A stretch of 64,000 nucleotides of DNA from contig QFPW01000010.1 in assembly GCA_003241785.1 (NCBI GenBank), positions 1-64,000 of the forward strand, given 5' to 3'. The DNA is from Rhodovulum sulfidophilum (GTDB taxonomy: Bacteria > Pseudomonadota > Alphaproteobacteria > Rhodobacterales > Rhodobacteraceae). Position 1 is the stretch's first letter. The number at the start of each line of letters is the position of its first letter. Below, piece by piece: positions 44,634-52,837 of this stretch. The position numbers were made by a program, and so were the translations under genes. The notes beneath the pieces were generated by a model. That model ran no database searches and was not told the origin of the DNA. It worked only from the letters and a program-made list of their open reading frames with translations.

Positions 44634-45545
44634 ATGGACGCGATGGACGACTTGGAAGCGCTGGCGGCACGGCTCGAGGCCACGGGGGACTACCGGATTC
44701 TTCGCCGCCTGAAGCCCTTCGACAATCGGCCTGTCGCCGACGGCGAGCCGACGCGGCTCGGGCTGATCGTCGATGTCGAGACCACGGGGCTCGACACGGC
44801 GACGGCCGAGATCATCGAGCTCGCGATGCTGCCATTTCGCTATACCGAGGACCGGATCGTCGCGGCGCTGCCTTCGCTCTCGCGCTTCAATCAGCCCGCC
44901 GCGCCGATCCCGGACGAGGTCTCAAGGTTGACGGGGATCACCGATGATATGGTCGCCGGGCACAGCGTCGACGTGGCGGAGATCGCCGCTTTCGTCGCGC
45001 CGGCTGATCTTGTGATCGCGCATAACGCGGCTTTCGACCGCCGCGTTCTGGAGCGCTATTGCCCCGAGGTCGCGGAGAAGCCGTGGGCATGCTCGCTCGA
45101 GGAGCTTCGGTGGAAAGACGCGGGTTTCGCCTCGGCCCGGCTCGGCGCGATCGCGGCCGAACTCGGCTTCTTCTTCGATGCTCACCGAGCGATCGACGAC
45201 TGCGCCGCGCTGCTTGAGATCCTGGCCCGGCCGATGCGCGGTGATCCGGATGGGCGCGGCGCCTTGTCCCTGCTTCGGGAGGCGGCGCGGCGGCCAACGG
45301 CGCGCTTGCTCGCGGCCTGCACCCCCTTCGAGAGCAAGGATCAGCTGAAGGCGCGGGGGTATCGCTGGGAGCCGGGCGAGGCCGGACGGCCGAAGGGCTG
45401 GTTCCGCGACCTGCCGGTGGAGGAAGAGGGGGCCGAGCGTGCGTGGCTGGACGCGGCGGTCTATCCCGGCGCCCCGGACATTCACCGCTACGAGTTGACC
45501 GCCTGGACGCGGTTCTCGGAGCGGGAGTGGCTTACTTCGTCGTAA
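44634..45545 (+). CDS. DnaQ-like 3'-5' exonuclease (DEDDh, 303 aa)
   Basis: The start at 44634 is chosen as the frame before it is AT-rich and not family-like. Exo I is LIVDVETTGLD (Asp, Glu), Exo II VIAHNAAFDRRVLERY (Asp), and Exo III HRAIDDCAAL (His, Asp), so all catalytic residues are present. A C-terminal extension (FESKDQLKARGYRWEPG, then GWFRDLP and DIHRYELTAWTRFSERE) is specific to this subgroup. Degenerate copies of that tail recur at 49272-49360 and 59974-60033. It could proofread or trim DNA ends during plasmid replication. The neighbouring HxlR gene overlaps its 3' end from the other strand. Confidence 0.88.
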   Translation: MDAMDDLEALAARLEATGDYRILRRLKPFDNRPVADGEPTRLGLIVDVETTGLDTATAEIIELAMLPFRYTEDRIVAALPSLSRFNQPAAPIPDEVSRLTGITDDMVAGHSVDVAEIAAFVAPADLVIAHNAAFDRRVLERYCPEVAEKPWACSLEELRWKDAGFASARLGAIAAELGFFFDAHRAIDDCAALLEILARPMRGDPDGRGALSLLREAARRPTARLLAACTPFESKDQLKARGYRWEPGEAGRPKGWFRDLPVEEEGAERAWLDAAVYPGAPDIHRYELTAWTRFSEREWLTSS

Positions 45546-45937
45546 GCGCGGCGGTGTTCTCGGATCGCGGGCAGGCTATCGTGGATCCAGAGATTAAACA
45601 TCTCAAGGGCGCGCAAAGCGCCGTTTCCCATGTCGGTCAGTTCATACTCCACACGCGGCGGCACTTCTGGGAAATAATGGCGTGCGACCAGCCCGTCGCG
45701 CTCGAGATTGCGGAGCGTGAGTGTCAGCATTCGCTGCGTGACACCGCCCACCTCCGTTTGGAGCGTTGAGAAGCGGAGCCGATGATCCGCCGCGAGCGAT
45801 AGGCGCCAAAGGACGGGAATAGACCACTTGTCGCTCAGCAGCGCGCAGACCCCGTTTGATTGAATCGGTCTGAATGACCGACCTTCCCCCGATTCTTGTG
45901 GAGCGTCGGCATTTATTTGTTTGTCCAAGAGTATCAT
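45488..45937 (-). CDS. HxlR-family transcription regulator (149 aa)
   Basis: The ATG at 45937 is the most likely start. The winged helix shows CALLSDKWSIPVLWRLSL, RFSTLQTEVGGVTQRMLTLT and LRNLERDGLVARHYFPEVPP followed by RVEYELTDMG, the HxlR pattern. The C-terminal 20 codons overlap the exonuclease tail and are likely extra. It is divergent from an NmrA-type oxidoreductase gene, the usual arrangement in which HxlR controls that gene in response to electrophiles or aldehydes. Confidence 0.88.
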   Translation of the reverse strand: MILLDKQINADAPQESGEGRSFRPIQSNGVCALLSDKWSIPVLWRLSLAADHRLRFSTLQTEVGGVTQRMLTLTLRNLERDGLVARHYFPEVPPRVEYELTDMGNGALRALEMFNLWIHDSLPAIREHRRAYDEVSHSRSENRVQAVNS

Positions 45938-46026
45938 CCATGTGCCTGATGCGGAAGAATGTGCCGCCTTACGACGCGTTTGTATTGCTATATATGGATA
46001 GGCCTTGCTCAATGCGAGGGTATTCA

Positions 46027-46917
46027 ATGATCAACGACAAAAGACCCATACTGGTTTTCGGCGCCACCGGGCGGCAGGGAGGATCTGTCGCCACAGGCCT
46101 GCTGAAAGCAGGATGGCCCGTTCGCGCGCTTGTATTGGACGCCACCGGGATCGCATCCTTGAAACTGCGGAACGCTGGCGTTGAGCTTGTGCAAGGCTCT
46201 TTCGCGGACAGGGACATCATCCGCTCGGCCATGAGAGAGGTCCATGGTGTCTTCAGCGTGCTGCCCGCCAACCTGACCGCCGAGGACGAAGTCCGCCATG
46301 GGGTCGCGATCGCGGATATCGCCGCTGAAAGCGGCATCGAGCATTTCGTGTATTCCTCCGGGGCCAGCGCCGGGAATGTGCTCACGGGCGTGCCGCGCTT
46401 CGACGCCAAGCCGTGCATCGAAGCCCATGTCCGCGAGCTCCCCATCACGACCACCATTATTCGACCGATGATCTTCATGGAGATGTTGACGCGACCGGGC
46501 TTCGGCCTGGATCAGGGCCGCTTAGTGTCGCTGATCAGGCCGGATCACATGATTCAGCTGACCGCCGTGGAAGACATCGGCAAGTTTGTCGCGGCCGTGT
46601 TCGCCGACAAAGACCGCTTCGGCGGCAAGACCATGAAGATTGCCAGCGACCGGGTGACTGGGCACGAGCTTGAGACCGCCTTCACCGAAGCTGCGGGCCG
46701 TCCGATCACCTATGAACGCTTCCCGGATGAAGCTCTCGCAGCGAACGCGGACCTCGCTCATATGGCCAAGAGTCTGGAAGACGGCCCGCTTTCGGAAAAG
46801 GTCGACCTCGATGCCATGCGCGAGATCAACCCCGAGTTGCTCAGTCTGCGTGCCTGGCTCAAGGGGAGCGGGCGCCGCGCGCTTGATGAGGCGCTGGGAG
46901 CGAAGGGGCGACAGTAG
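46027..46917 (+). CDS. NmrA-family NAD(P)-binding protein (296 aa)
   Basis: GAGGG lies before the ATG at 46027. The Rossmann motif is VFGATGRQGGSVATGLL, with LVQGSFADRDIIRSAM and HFVYSSGASAGN following, as in NmrA/quinone oxidoreductase-2-like proteins. They bind NADP(H) and act as redox sensors or reductases. The substrate is not evident. It is divergently transcribed from the HxlR regulator, which probably represses it. Confidence 0.88.
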   Translation: MINDKRPILVFGATGRQGGSVATGLLKAGWPVRALVLDATGIASLKLRNAGVELVQGSFADRDIIRSAMREVHGVFSVLPANLTAEDEVRHGVAIADIAAESGIEHFVYSSGASAGNVLTGVPRFDAKPCIEAHVRELPITTTIIRPMIFMEMLTRPGFGLDQGRLVSLIRPDHMIQLTAVEDIGKFVAAVFADKDRFGGKTMKIASDRVTGHELETAFTEAAGRPITYERFPDEALAANADLAHMAKSLEDGPLSEKVDLDAMREINPELLSLRAWLKGSGRRALDEALGAKGRQ

Positions 46918-47137
46918 CAAATTCCGGATGATACGCGGCGACGGGAGCGAAAGCGGCCCCCTTGCCATGCATGGCGGCGGCGCGGCGCATCGCCTCAACG
47001 GCCGGGGCAATGCGCTCTGGCTGCCCCCCTGAAATTCCAGCCTTGGCTGACCGGCGCATGTGACGAGTTTGAAGTCGGTACCCCAGGGCATCGCGGCTGT
47101 AATGCGTTTCGTCGAGCAGGGCTGTCGAGCCGATCCG

Positions 47138-47815
47138 TCACGCGATCGCCACCCAGCCCTTGAAGGTAAGGGCGGCGAAGAACAGCTGGACGTCGCCGAA
47201 TCCGGACGCGCGAAGGAGCCGCTCCTCCTCCTCGGGAGCCAGGACGGGCAGGCGTTCGCGCATCACGGAAATGCCGGCGGTGGCCCGCGCCTCGGGCACA
47301 CCGGCTGCGATCAGCCAGGCCGCGTTGCGCCCGAGCCATCGCTCTCGCTGCCCATCCTCGAGCGGGAAGCTGTGGTGAGCCACGATGAGGGGCGCGCCCG
47401 GCCGCAGGCGGCGACGCAGGGCGCGAAGGGTGCGTGATCGCTCCTCCCGGGGCAGGAAGTGCAGGGTCAGCAGACATGTCGCGCCGTCGAAGGGACCCTC
47501 GGGCGCGTCGTCGACATAGCCTTGATGCCAGGTGACCCGCGCGCCGTGCGCGCCGAGAACATGCCGCGCCCGCGCGATCATGCCGGGCGACGGATCGACG
47601 CCGTCGAAGCGCCAGCCGGGATGGTCCCGGGCGAAGGCCCGCAGCTCCAGCCCGCCGCCCGCGCCGAGAGCGAGCACCCGACCGTTCTCCGGCACATGTT
47701 CCGCCAGCAGCAGCCCGGCCATGCGATGCAGGTCGTGCAATCCCGGCACATGGCGCGCGACCCGTTCGGCATAGCCGGCGGCGTCGTCCGGCTCGGTCGC
47801 GAAAGCGCTGGTCAT
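47138..47815 (-). CDS. Class I SAM-dependent methyltransferase (225 aa)
   Basis: AdoMet motif I is VLALGAGGGLELRAFA, motif II VDPSPGMIARARHVLG, and later GATCLLTLHFLPREERSRTL. Small-molecule methyltransferase of the UbiE/Trans-aconitate type; substrate unknown. It is the last of three co-directional genes (Rrf2, flavoprotein, methyltransferase) with 4-bp gaps. No promoter is evident inside the cluster. The 46918-47137 spacer has no gene. Confidence 0.87.
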   Translation of the reverse strand: MTSAFATEPDDAAGYAERVARHVPGLHDLHRMAGLLLAEHVPENGRVLALGAGGGLELRAFARDHPGWRFDGVDPSPGMIARARHVLGAHGARVTWHQGYVDDAPEGPFDGATCLLTLHFLPREERSRTLRALRRRLRPGAPLIVAHHSFPLEDGQRERWLGRNAAWLIAAGVPEARATAGISVMRERLPVLAPEEEERLLRASGFGDVQLFFAALTFKGWVAIA

Positions 47816-47819
47816 CGTA

Positions 47820-48707
47820 TCAGCCTTCCGGCCAAACCAGCGAGCGATGCAGCTGCGCTCCGGCCCAGGCCCCGTCCCCGACCGCCAGCGAGACGGAGTG
47901 TGGCGTCCGCGCCACGTCTCCGCAGGCGAAGATGCCGGGAACGCTGGTCTCCCTGTCGTCGCCGGTGGCGATCTGGCGACCCATCGGCGTCTCGGCCAGC
48001 ACGCAGCCGGCGGCCTCGGCGAGCGGGCTGGCCGGATCGGCGCGGGTGGCGATGAAGAGCCCGGCGAAGGGCAGAACCCGGCCGTCGCTCAGCTCCACGT
48101 CCGCGTCGCCGACGATCCGGGCGACGGCCGCGTCCTCGACCGTGACGCGCCGCGCGCGCAGCGCTTCACGCTGGTCGGGGTCGAGGGCGACGGCGCCGTT
48201 GGTCAGGAAGGTAATCTCGCCCCAGTCCGGCAGGAGTTGCGCCTGATGCACCGACATCGGCCCGGTGGCGATGACCCCGATCCGGCCGCGGTCGAGCTCG
48301 TAGCCATGGCAGTAGGGGCAATGGAACACCGTCCGGCCCCAGCGTTCGGCGAGCCCCGGAACGTCGGGCAGCTGGTCGGCGACCCCGGTCGCGAGCAGGA
48401 GCCGGCGGCCGGAAAAGGCCGCGCCGTCGTCGGTGGCGACGCGGAAATCGTCCTTCCGGCCCGCGAGGCCGGTGGCGGTTCCCTCGATCCAGCGGATCGT
48501 CGGATAGGCCAGGAGCTGGCACTTCGCCGTGGCGTGGATCACCGCCGGATCCACCCCGTCCTGCCCGAGAAAGCCGTGCGCGTGGCTGGCGAAGCGGTTG
48601 CGCCGCCGCCCCGCGTCGATCACCAGCACCGCGCGGCGCGCACGCGCCAGCTGCAGGGCGGCGGCCATTCCGGCGTAGCTGCCCCCGATCACGATCACAT
48701 CCCGCAT
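47820..48707 (-). CDS. FAD-dependent thioredoxin reductase-like oxidoreductase (295 aa)
   Basis: N-terminal FAD motif VIVIGGSYAGMAAALQLARA, a redox pair CPYCHGYE in the NAD(P)H domain, and IFACGDVARTPHSVSLAVGD near the C-terminus. It is like TrxB, but the family version without the canonical CAVC site. It probably transfers electrons to a small disulfide or peroxide substrate. It is operonic with the Rrf2 regulator, suggesting redox control. Confidence 0.9.
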   Translation of the reverse strand: MRDVIVIGGSYAGMAAALQLARARRAVLVIDAGRRRNRFASHAHGFLGQDGVDPAVIHATAKCQLLAYPTIRWIEGTATGLAGRKDDFRVATDDGAAFSGRRLLLATGVADQLPDVPGLAERWGRTVFHCPYCHGYELDRGRIGVIATGPMSVHQAQLLPDWGEITFLTNGAVALDPDQREALRARRVTVEDAAVARIVGDADVELSDGRVLPFAGLFIATRADPASPLAEAAGCVLAETPMGRQIATGDDRETSVPGIFACGDVARTPHSVSLAVGDGAWAGAQLHRSLVWPEG

Positions 48708-48711
48708 GTCT

Positions 48712-49152
48712 TTACTCCTTGGCCCGCCTTTCCGCGCGGCGGCGGGCGAAAGCCTCGGCCAGATCGGCCAATGTCACCTCGGCGAAGCGATCCATGAGCA
48801 GCGCTTCGGCCTCGGCGAACGCCCCCTCCAGCGCGGCGTTGACCGATTGCTCGACCAGGCATTCCGGGGTCTCGTTGCGATTGCCGATGGCAAAGATCGC
48901 GGGCTCGCCCAGAGCCTCGTGCAACCGGCGCAGGCTGACCGCCGACAGATCCGCAGAAATGCGCCAGCCCCCGGCATGCCCGCGCTCCGCCGCCACCAGG
49001 CCCGCCTGGCGCAGCAGTCCCATGGTGCGGCGCACCACGACGGGGTTGGTTCCGAGGCACCGGCCGAGCGCCTCCGAGGTCATGGGGCCGTCATGCTCCG
49101 CCATGTGGAGCAGCGCATGGAGGACCGAGGAGAGGCGGCTGTCGCGTTTCAT
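48712..49152 (-). CDS. Rrf2-family transcription regulator (146 aa)
   Basis: The winged helix is MTSEALGRCLGTNPVVVRR, then GLLRQAGLVAAERGHAGGW, the Rrf2 signature wing. Only two Cys are present (in GRCLGT and PECLVEQSV), so it lacks the three-Cys Fe-S set of IscR and more likely senses thiol or electrophile stress. A perfect 7-3-7 palindrome abuts the start codon and is its probable operator. It leads the flavoprotein-methyltransferase operon. Confidence 0.9.
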   Translation of the reverse strand: MKRDSRLSSVLHALLHMAEHDGPMTSEALGRCLGTNPVVVRRTMGLLRQAGLVAAERGHAGGWRISADLSAVSLRRLHEALGEPAIFAIGNRNETPECLVEQSVNAALEGAFAEAEALLMDRFAEVTLADLAEAFARRRAERRAKE

Positions 49153-49169
49153 GTAACATCATATGTTAC
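49153..49169. promoter_or_regulatory. Operator palindrome of the Rrf2 operon
   Basis: gtaacat-cat-atgttac is a perfect 17-bp dyad immediately upstream of the Rrf2 start codon. AT-rich in a GC-rich region and placed where a bound repressor would block the promoter or ribosome, it is probably the autoregulatory site. Confidence 0.78.
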
Positions 49170-49271
49170 GATTCGCTCACGCCGTCAAGATGCCAGCGAT
49201 CTCTCCTTTCCCCGGAAATTGGCGCAAGGAGCCCCGTGGATCCGTGCCTCGTCAGATGACGGATAGTGCCC

Positions 49272-49360
49272 CAAGGGCGGGTTCCGCGACCTGCCGGTGC
49301 AGGGCTGGGCGCCGCGGTCTATCCCGGCGCCACGGACATTCACCGCTACGAGTTGACCGC
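49272..49360 (+). pseudogene. Relic of the exonuclease 3' end (copy 2)
   Basis: The segment gttccgcgacctgccggtg, then cgcggtctatcccggcgcc and gacattcaccgctacgag repeats the 3' part of the exonuclease gene at 45392-45503 with about 22 bases missing and a frameshift. The similarity ends at 49360. No catalytic part is present. The remaining bases of 49170-49580 contain no gene. Confidence 0.8.
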
Positions 49361-49580
49361 TCGGATGTGTTTCGGCGTGGAATCGGAGCTGAATCAATCT
49401 CGGTGCACGGGCCGCGAGACGTCATTCGGGAGGGGGGTGAAATGCTCGCCGGCGAGTCCACGACGGTTGCTTCATGAGCCGAGGCAGAAGCGCTCTAGGC
49501 CGGTCTCGCGGCGCCCGCGGTTTGGTTCCCGGCCGTCGCGCGGCTTGGCAGCGCGCTCCCTGTGCCGTAACCCTGCGGGC

Positions 49581-51611
49581 ATGACCTTCGCGCTCTCGAC
49601 CCTGATCGCCGCCATCGCCGACACCACCGATGAGGGCGCATACGCTCGCCTGGTGAGGGACGGCGGCCTCGCGCTGCTCGCCGACGCCGCCGCCGTCGCG
49701 GATGTCGCCGACGCCGTCGCTTGCCCGGAGGACGACGCGGCGACCCGGGCGGCGATGGCGCTCCTGTCCCAGGCCCTCGACGAGGCACGCATGGCATTGG
49801 AGAATGACGCGCCCGAGGGCGAGGCACTGATCACCGCCGTCGCCGAGGTGCTGGCGGCGCGGGACGCGGCTCGGCCGTTCACGCCGGCCGCGCGCCTGCG
49901 CCTGGCCCAGGTCTACGCCCGCGCTGGCCTGGTGCCGCCGCCCTTCGCCATCCTGGCCTCCGAGACCATGGCGGGGAGCGAGGTGGCGCGCGAGATGCCC
50001 GATCTCGGCGCGTTGCTCGAGCCGATCCTGAAGGAGGTCGGCGACGCGCCGCTTCAGGTCCATGCCGCGCTTGACGAACTCTTCGCCGGGATTCCGTCCG
50101 AACTCGCCGCCATGCTGGTCTCGATGACGATCGCCCGGCCGGGCGCGCTCGAGCCGCGCCTCGGGCTCTACTGGCTGCTCGACCCGCGTCCCGAGGTCCG
50201 CCTCGCCGCCGCCGTGGCGCTGCTGACCCGGGCCGAGGTGGGGACCCTCGCCCCGGACCTCGCCGCGCTCCTGCCAGCGCTCCGCAAACTGCTGCCCGAC
50301 GACCCGGCCCGCGCCGCGCTCGACGCGGCGATCCGGCGGCGGATGTGCGATGGCGGGCCGAGGGCGGAGGTTCCGGCAGTGACCATCCACCGCGCCGCCG
50401 CGAGCCTACCCGACGGCGCCGGCGCGCAGAGTCTGGTCGCCGCGATCCAGCGCGGCGGCCGGCGCGGCGTCGCGATGGCGATGCTGAAACAGGGCCACGG
50501 GGTCAAGGACGCCTTCGTCATCCCCTGTAACAGCGCCAGCGAACAGAGGCGCGTGCTGGCCCGCGTGCTCAACGAGATCGAGACCTTCGACCTGCCGCCC
50601 GTCGCGCTGGCCGAGGCACTGGCGCGGGGGCTCGGCGAGGGCCTGGCGCTCGATCTCCTCCCGGCACCCGGGCTCGTCGACCTCGCCGAGATCTGGGGCC
50701 CGGACGCGCTGGCCCCCGCCGCCGGAGATACCGGGGCGATCCTCGCGGCGATCGGCGGGAGCGACGCGCTGGAGGCCCTGCCCGCCGCCCGCCGCGCCGC
50801 TCTCGTCAAGGAGAGCATCGACTGGATGGATTGCTTCGGGCAGATCGACAGCTGGTTCGAGGACACCGCCGCGCTCCGCGCCGCCATCGCGCGGGCGCGA
50901 ACCGACAAGGGCCGTGAGACCGCCGTCTGGGCGCATCTCGAGACCCGCCGCGACTGGTGGGCGCGGCACTTCGCGGTCTCGGCGGCGGTGCTCCGGTCCG
51001 CGCCGGAGCCGACGCCCTGGCTGTCCTTCGCGGCGGTGGCCCAGGCCCTGCTCGACGAGCGATCGCTGAGGCGGATCCCGATCATGGTCGACATCGTGGA
51101 CCAGACGCTGGAGGCATTCGAGGCACGGAACAGCGGCGCCCCGTCTCGCGAGGCTGGCGCCCCGATCGGCACGCTGCTGGCCGGGGCCGGGATCGGCGAG
51201 GCCTATCTGCGGGGCTATCTCGCCGCGCTCTCGATCGCGCCGCTCGCGCCTTCGCCGGGAGCCTGGCTGGGGCCTCTGCTCGGCGGGATCGAGTTCCCGG
51301 GTGAAGGCGTGCTCGATCGCCTGCTGGAGTACGTCATGCAGGACGCCAACCGCGTCGATGACGAGGCGGGCGACCCGGCGAACGTGGCGCGCTGGCTCGC
51401 GCCGCTTGGCGCGGATGGGCTGCGGGACTGGGTGGCGGGGTTCGACGCCCTTGTCGCGGCGACCCGGCGCTGCTGGCCAACGAAATCGCTCAACGCCGAC
51501 GACAAGCGCGTGCTGCGCGACGTAGCGCTGGTCGCGAAGGGTTCCGACGGCGGCGCGCTGCGCGCTGTGCTGCCGGCCTGGGTCGCCCGGCGCCATGCCT
51601 CGCGGCGATAG
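49581..51611 (+). CDS. Large helical protein of unknown function (676 aa)
   Basis: The ATG at 49581 begins MTFALSTLIAAIADTTDEG; the open frame upstream overlaps the exonuclease relic and is not coding. The protein is rich in Ala, Leu and acidic helices in successive 30-40-residue units (LLEPILKEVGDAPLQVHAAL, LDPRPEVRLAAAVALLTRAE), suggesting a HEAT/ARM-like solenoid. A cluster near residue 300 (GGRRGVAMAMLKQGHGVKDA) resembles nothing known to me. No signal peptide or TM. No family was recognised. Confidence 0.75.
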   Translation: MTFALSTLIAAIADTTDEGAYARLVRDGGLALLADAAAVADVADAVACPEDDAATRAAMALLSQALDEARMALENDAPEGEALITAVAEVLAARDAARPFTPAARLRLAQVYARAGLVPPPFAILASETMAGSEVAREMPDLGALLEPILKEVGDAPLQVHAALDELFAGIPSELAAMLVSMTIARPGALEPRLGLYWLLDPRPEVRLAAAVALLTRAEVGTLAPDLAALLPALRKLLPDDPARAALDAAIRRRMCDGGPRAEVPAVTIHRAAASLPDGAGAQSLVAAIQRGGRRGVAMAMLKQGHGVKDAFVIPCNSASEQRRVLARVLNEIETFDLPPVALAEALARGLGEGLALDLLPAPGLVDLAEIWGPDALAPAAGDTGAILAAIGGSDALEALPAARRAALVKESIDWMDCFGQIDSWFEDTAALRAAIARARTDKGRETAVWAHLETRRDWWARHFAVSAAVLRSAPEPTPWLSFAAVAQALLDERSLRRIPIMVDIVDQTLEAFEARNSGAPSREAGAPIGTLLAGAGIGEAYLRGYLAALSIAPLAPSPGAWLGPLLGGIEFPGEGVLDRLLEYVMQDANRVDDEAGDPANVARWLAPLGADGLRDWVAGFDALVAATRRCWPTKSLNADDKRVLRDVALVAKGSDGGALRAVLPAWVARRHASRR

Positions 51612-51861
51612 GTGCGGAGCGGGATCGGCCCTTACCGGCCGCTCGTCGAACAGGTCATCGCCCAGAAGCTGATGAGCGCGTCTGCCGGACGATGTGGATA
51701 GTAAGGTCGGCAGGCCAGCATTTCGCCATGCTCGCTCCCTATCGGACGCGAGGTGAACAGCAGCGTCGAAGGTCGACTCTCTCAGCGAGGATGTGTCATC
51801 CGATTGTGTCGGTGGGCTGTTAGCGTCCCGCTCCGGCGAGGCTGCCTCGAGGAGTACTTCC

Positions 51862-52038
51862 ATGTTTCCGGCCGACCTGAGGGGCGCCGAGGTTGGCCTC
51901 GCGGTCCAGTGCTGCCAAGTGATCGCGACCGCGGCTCGACGAGCCATCGAACACGGGCGGCGCTGGCATCGCGAACGGCGACGGAATGAGGCAGTGGCCA
52001 TGGTCGCTGCCATCCGCGCGGCCGCATGGGACGAATAG
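51862..52038 (+). CDS. Small protein of unknown function (58 aa)
   Basis: GAGGAG lies seven bases before the ATG. Short, basic helical protein (VIATAARRAIEHGRRWHRER). The spacer from 51612 has no other gene. It is the first of three small co-directional genes. Confidence 0.5.
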   Translation: MFPADLRGAEVGLAVQCCQVIATAARRAIEHGRRWHRERRRNEAVAMVAAIRAAAWDE

Positions 52039-52109
52039 ACCATCTGATTAGATTGATTCCAGCTTTGCCGTCTGCCATATTGTTTACCCGGCAGGCGGAG
52101 GAGCTCGGC

Positions 52110-52280
52110 ATGAGCGATTTCGATGCGGTATTCCGATACGTCGAGGAAACAATCGCGATGGAACGAGCCCGTCCCAGACCGAATTGGGACGACCTGCGAA
52201 TGTTGCAGGAATTGAGACGGGATCTGATCTCGTCTCGCGGTTCATGTGAGCGGTGTGCGCGGAGCGAGAAACATGTCTGA
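52110..52280 (+). CDS. Small protein of unknown function (56 aa)
   Basis: GGAGGAG sits six bases before the ATG, an almost ideal ribosome site. Helical and charged (FDAVFRYVEETIAMERAR, then DDLRMLQELRRDLISSRG) with two Cys near the end (SCERC). Its stop overlaps the next gene by 8 bases. Confidence 0.6.
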   Translation: MSDFDAVFRYVEETIAMERARPRPNWDDLRMLQELRRDLISSRGSCERCARSEKHV

Positions 52281-52440
52281 AGAGATCGAAGTTACCATCC
52301 GGTTCGACAAGAAGTCCGGCGAGGTTACCGTGATTTATCGCGAAAACGCGATCACTCTTCCGGAAACGTACAAGAAGACTGGCAAGGCTCTGGCCGTCGG
52401 CGCCAAATACGCCGCCAACCTGGAAAGCAAAGGCGACTGA
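52273..52440 (+). CDS. Small protein of unknown function (55 aa)
   Basis: GGAG precedes the ATG, which overlaps the previous stop region. The sequence is strand-rich at first (EEIEVTIRFDKKSGEVTVIY) and then helical and basic. It is translation-coupled to the preceding small gene. No family was recognised. Confidence 0.6.
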   Translation: MSEEIEVTIRFDKKSGEVTVIYRENAITLPETYKKTGKALAVGAKYAANLESKGD

Positions 52441-52837
52441 CGCTCCGCGAAGAATCTCCGGAAGCGAAGGCGGGATCCGACGGATCGCTTCTCCGAGTCC
52501 CACGCGCGCGGAGCGGCCTGGCACCGGGACCGTTCCGGCGTGATCTGGCACTCAGTTGCCAGATAGCGGCGAGACAGTCTTGGCACTCCGCGCCTCTCAG
52601 ACGATCAGGAAATAGGCGACATCCAATCGCGATTTTCTGGCGCCATCGACGGACCTTACGTCGGTTGTCGCTCATCCGACCCTAGGTGGCGCGGCCAAGG
52701 CAATACGGACACACCCGCCGGCCAACGAGAGCGAACCGTCCCGCGGTTGCAAAATCGACACGACCCCGGAAACAGGTGACGCCGCCGGAGATCCGGCGGC
52801 GTCGATGGTCACACGATTGGTCAGAGAAGGACGGCGG
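52441..52837. other. Gene-free stretch between convergent units
   Basis: No convincing gene. A short minus frame near 52590-52675 has some protein-like text but no ribosome site. The stretch should hold terminators for both flanking transcripts; no strong stem with a U-tract was seen. Confidence 0.4.
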
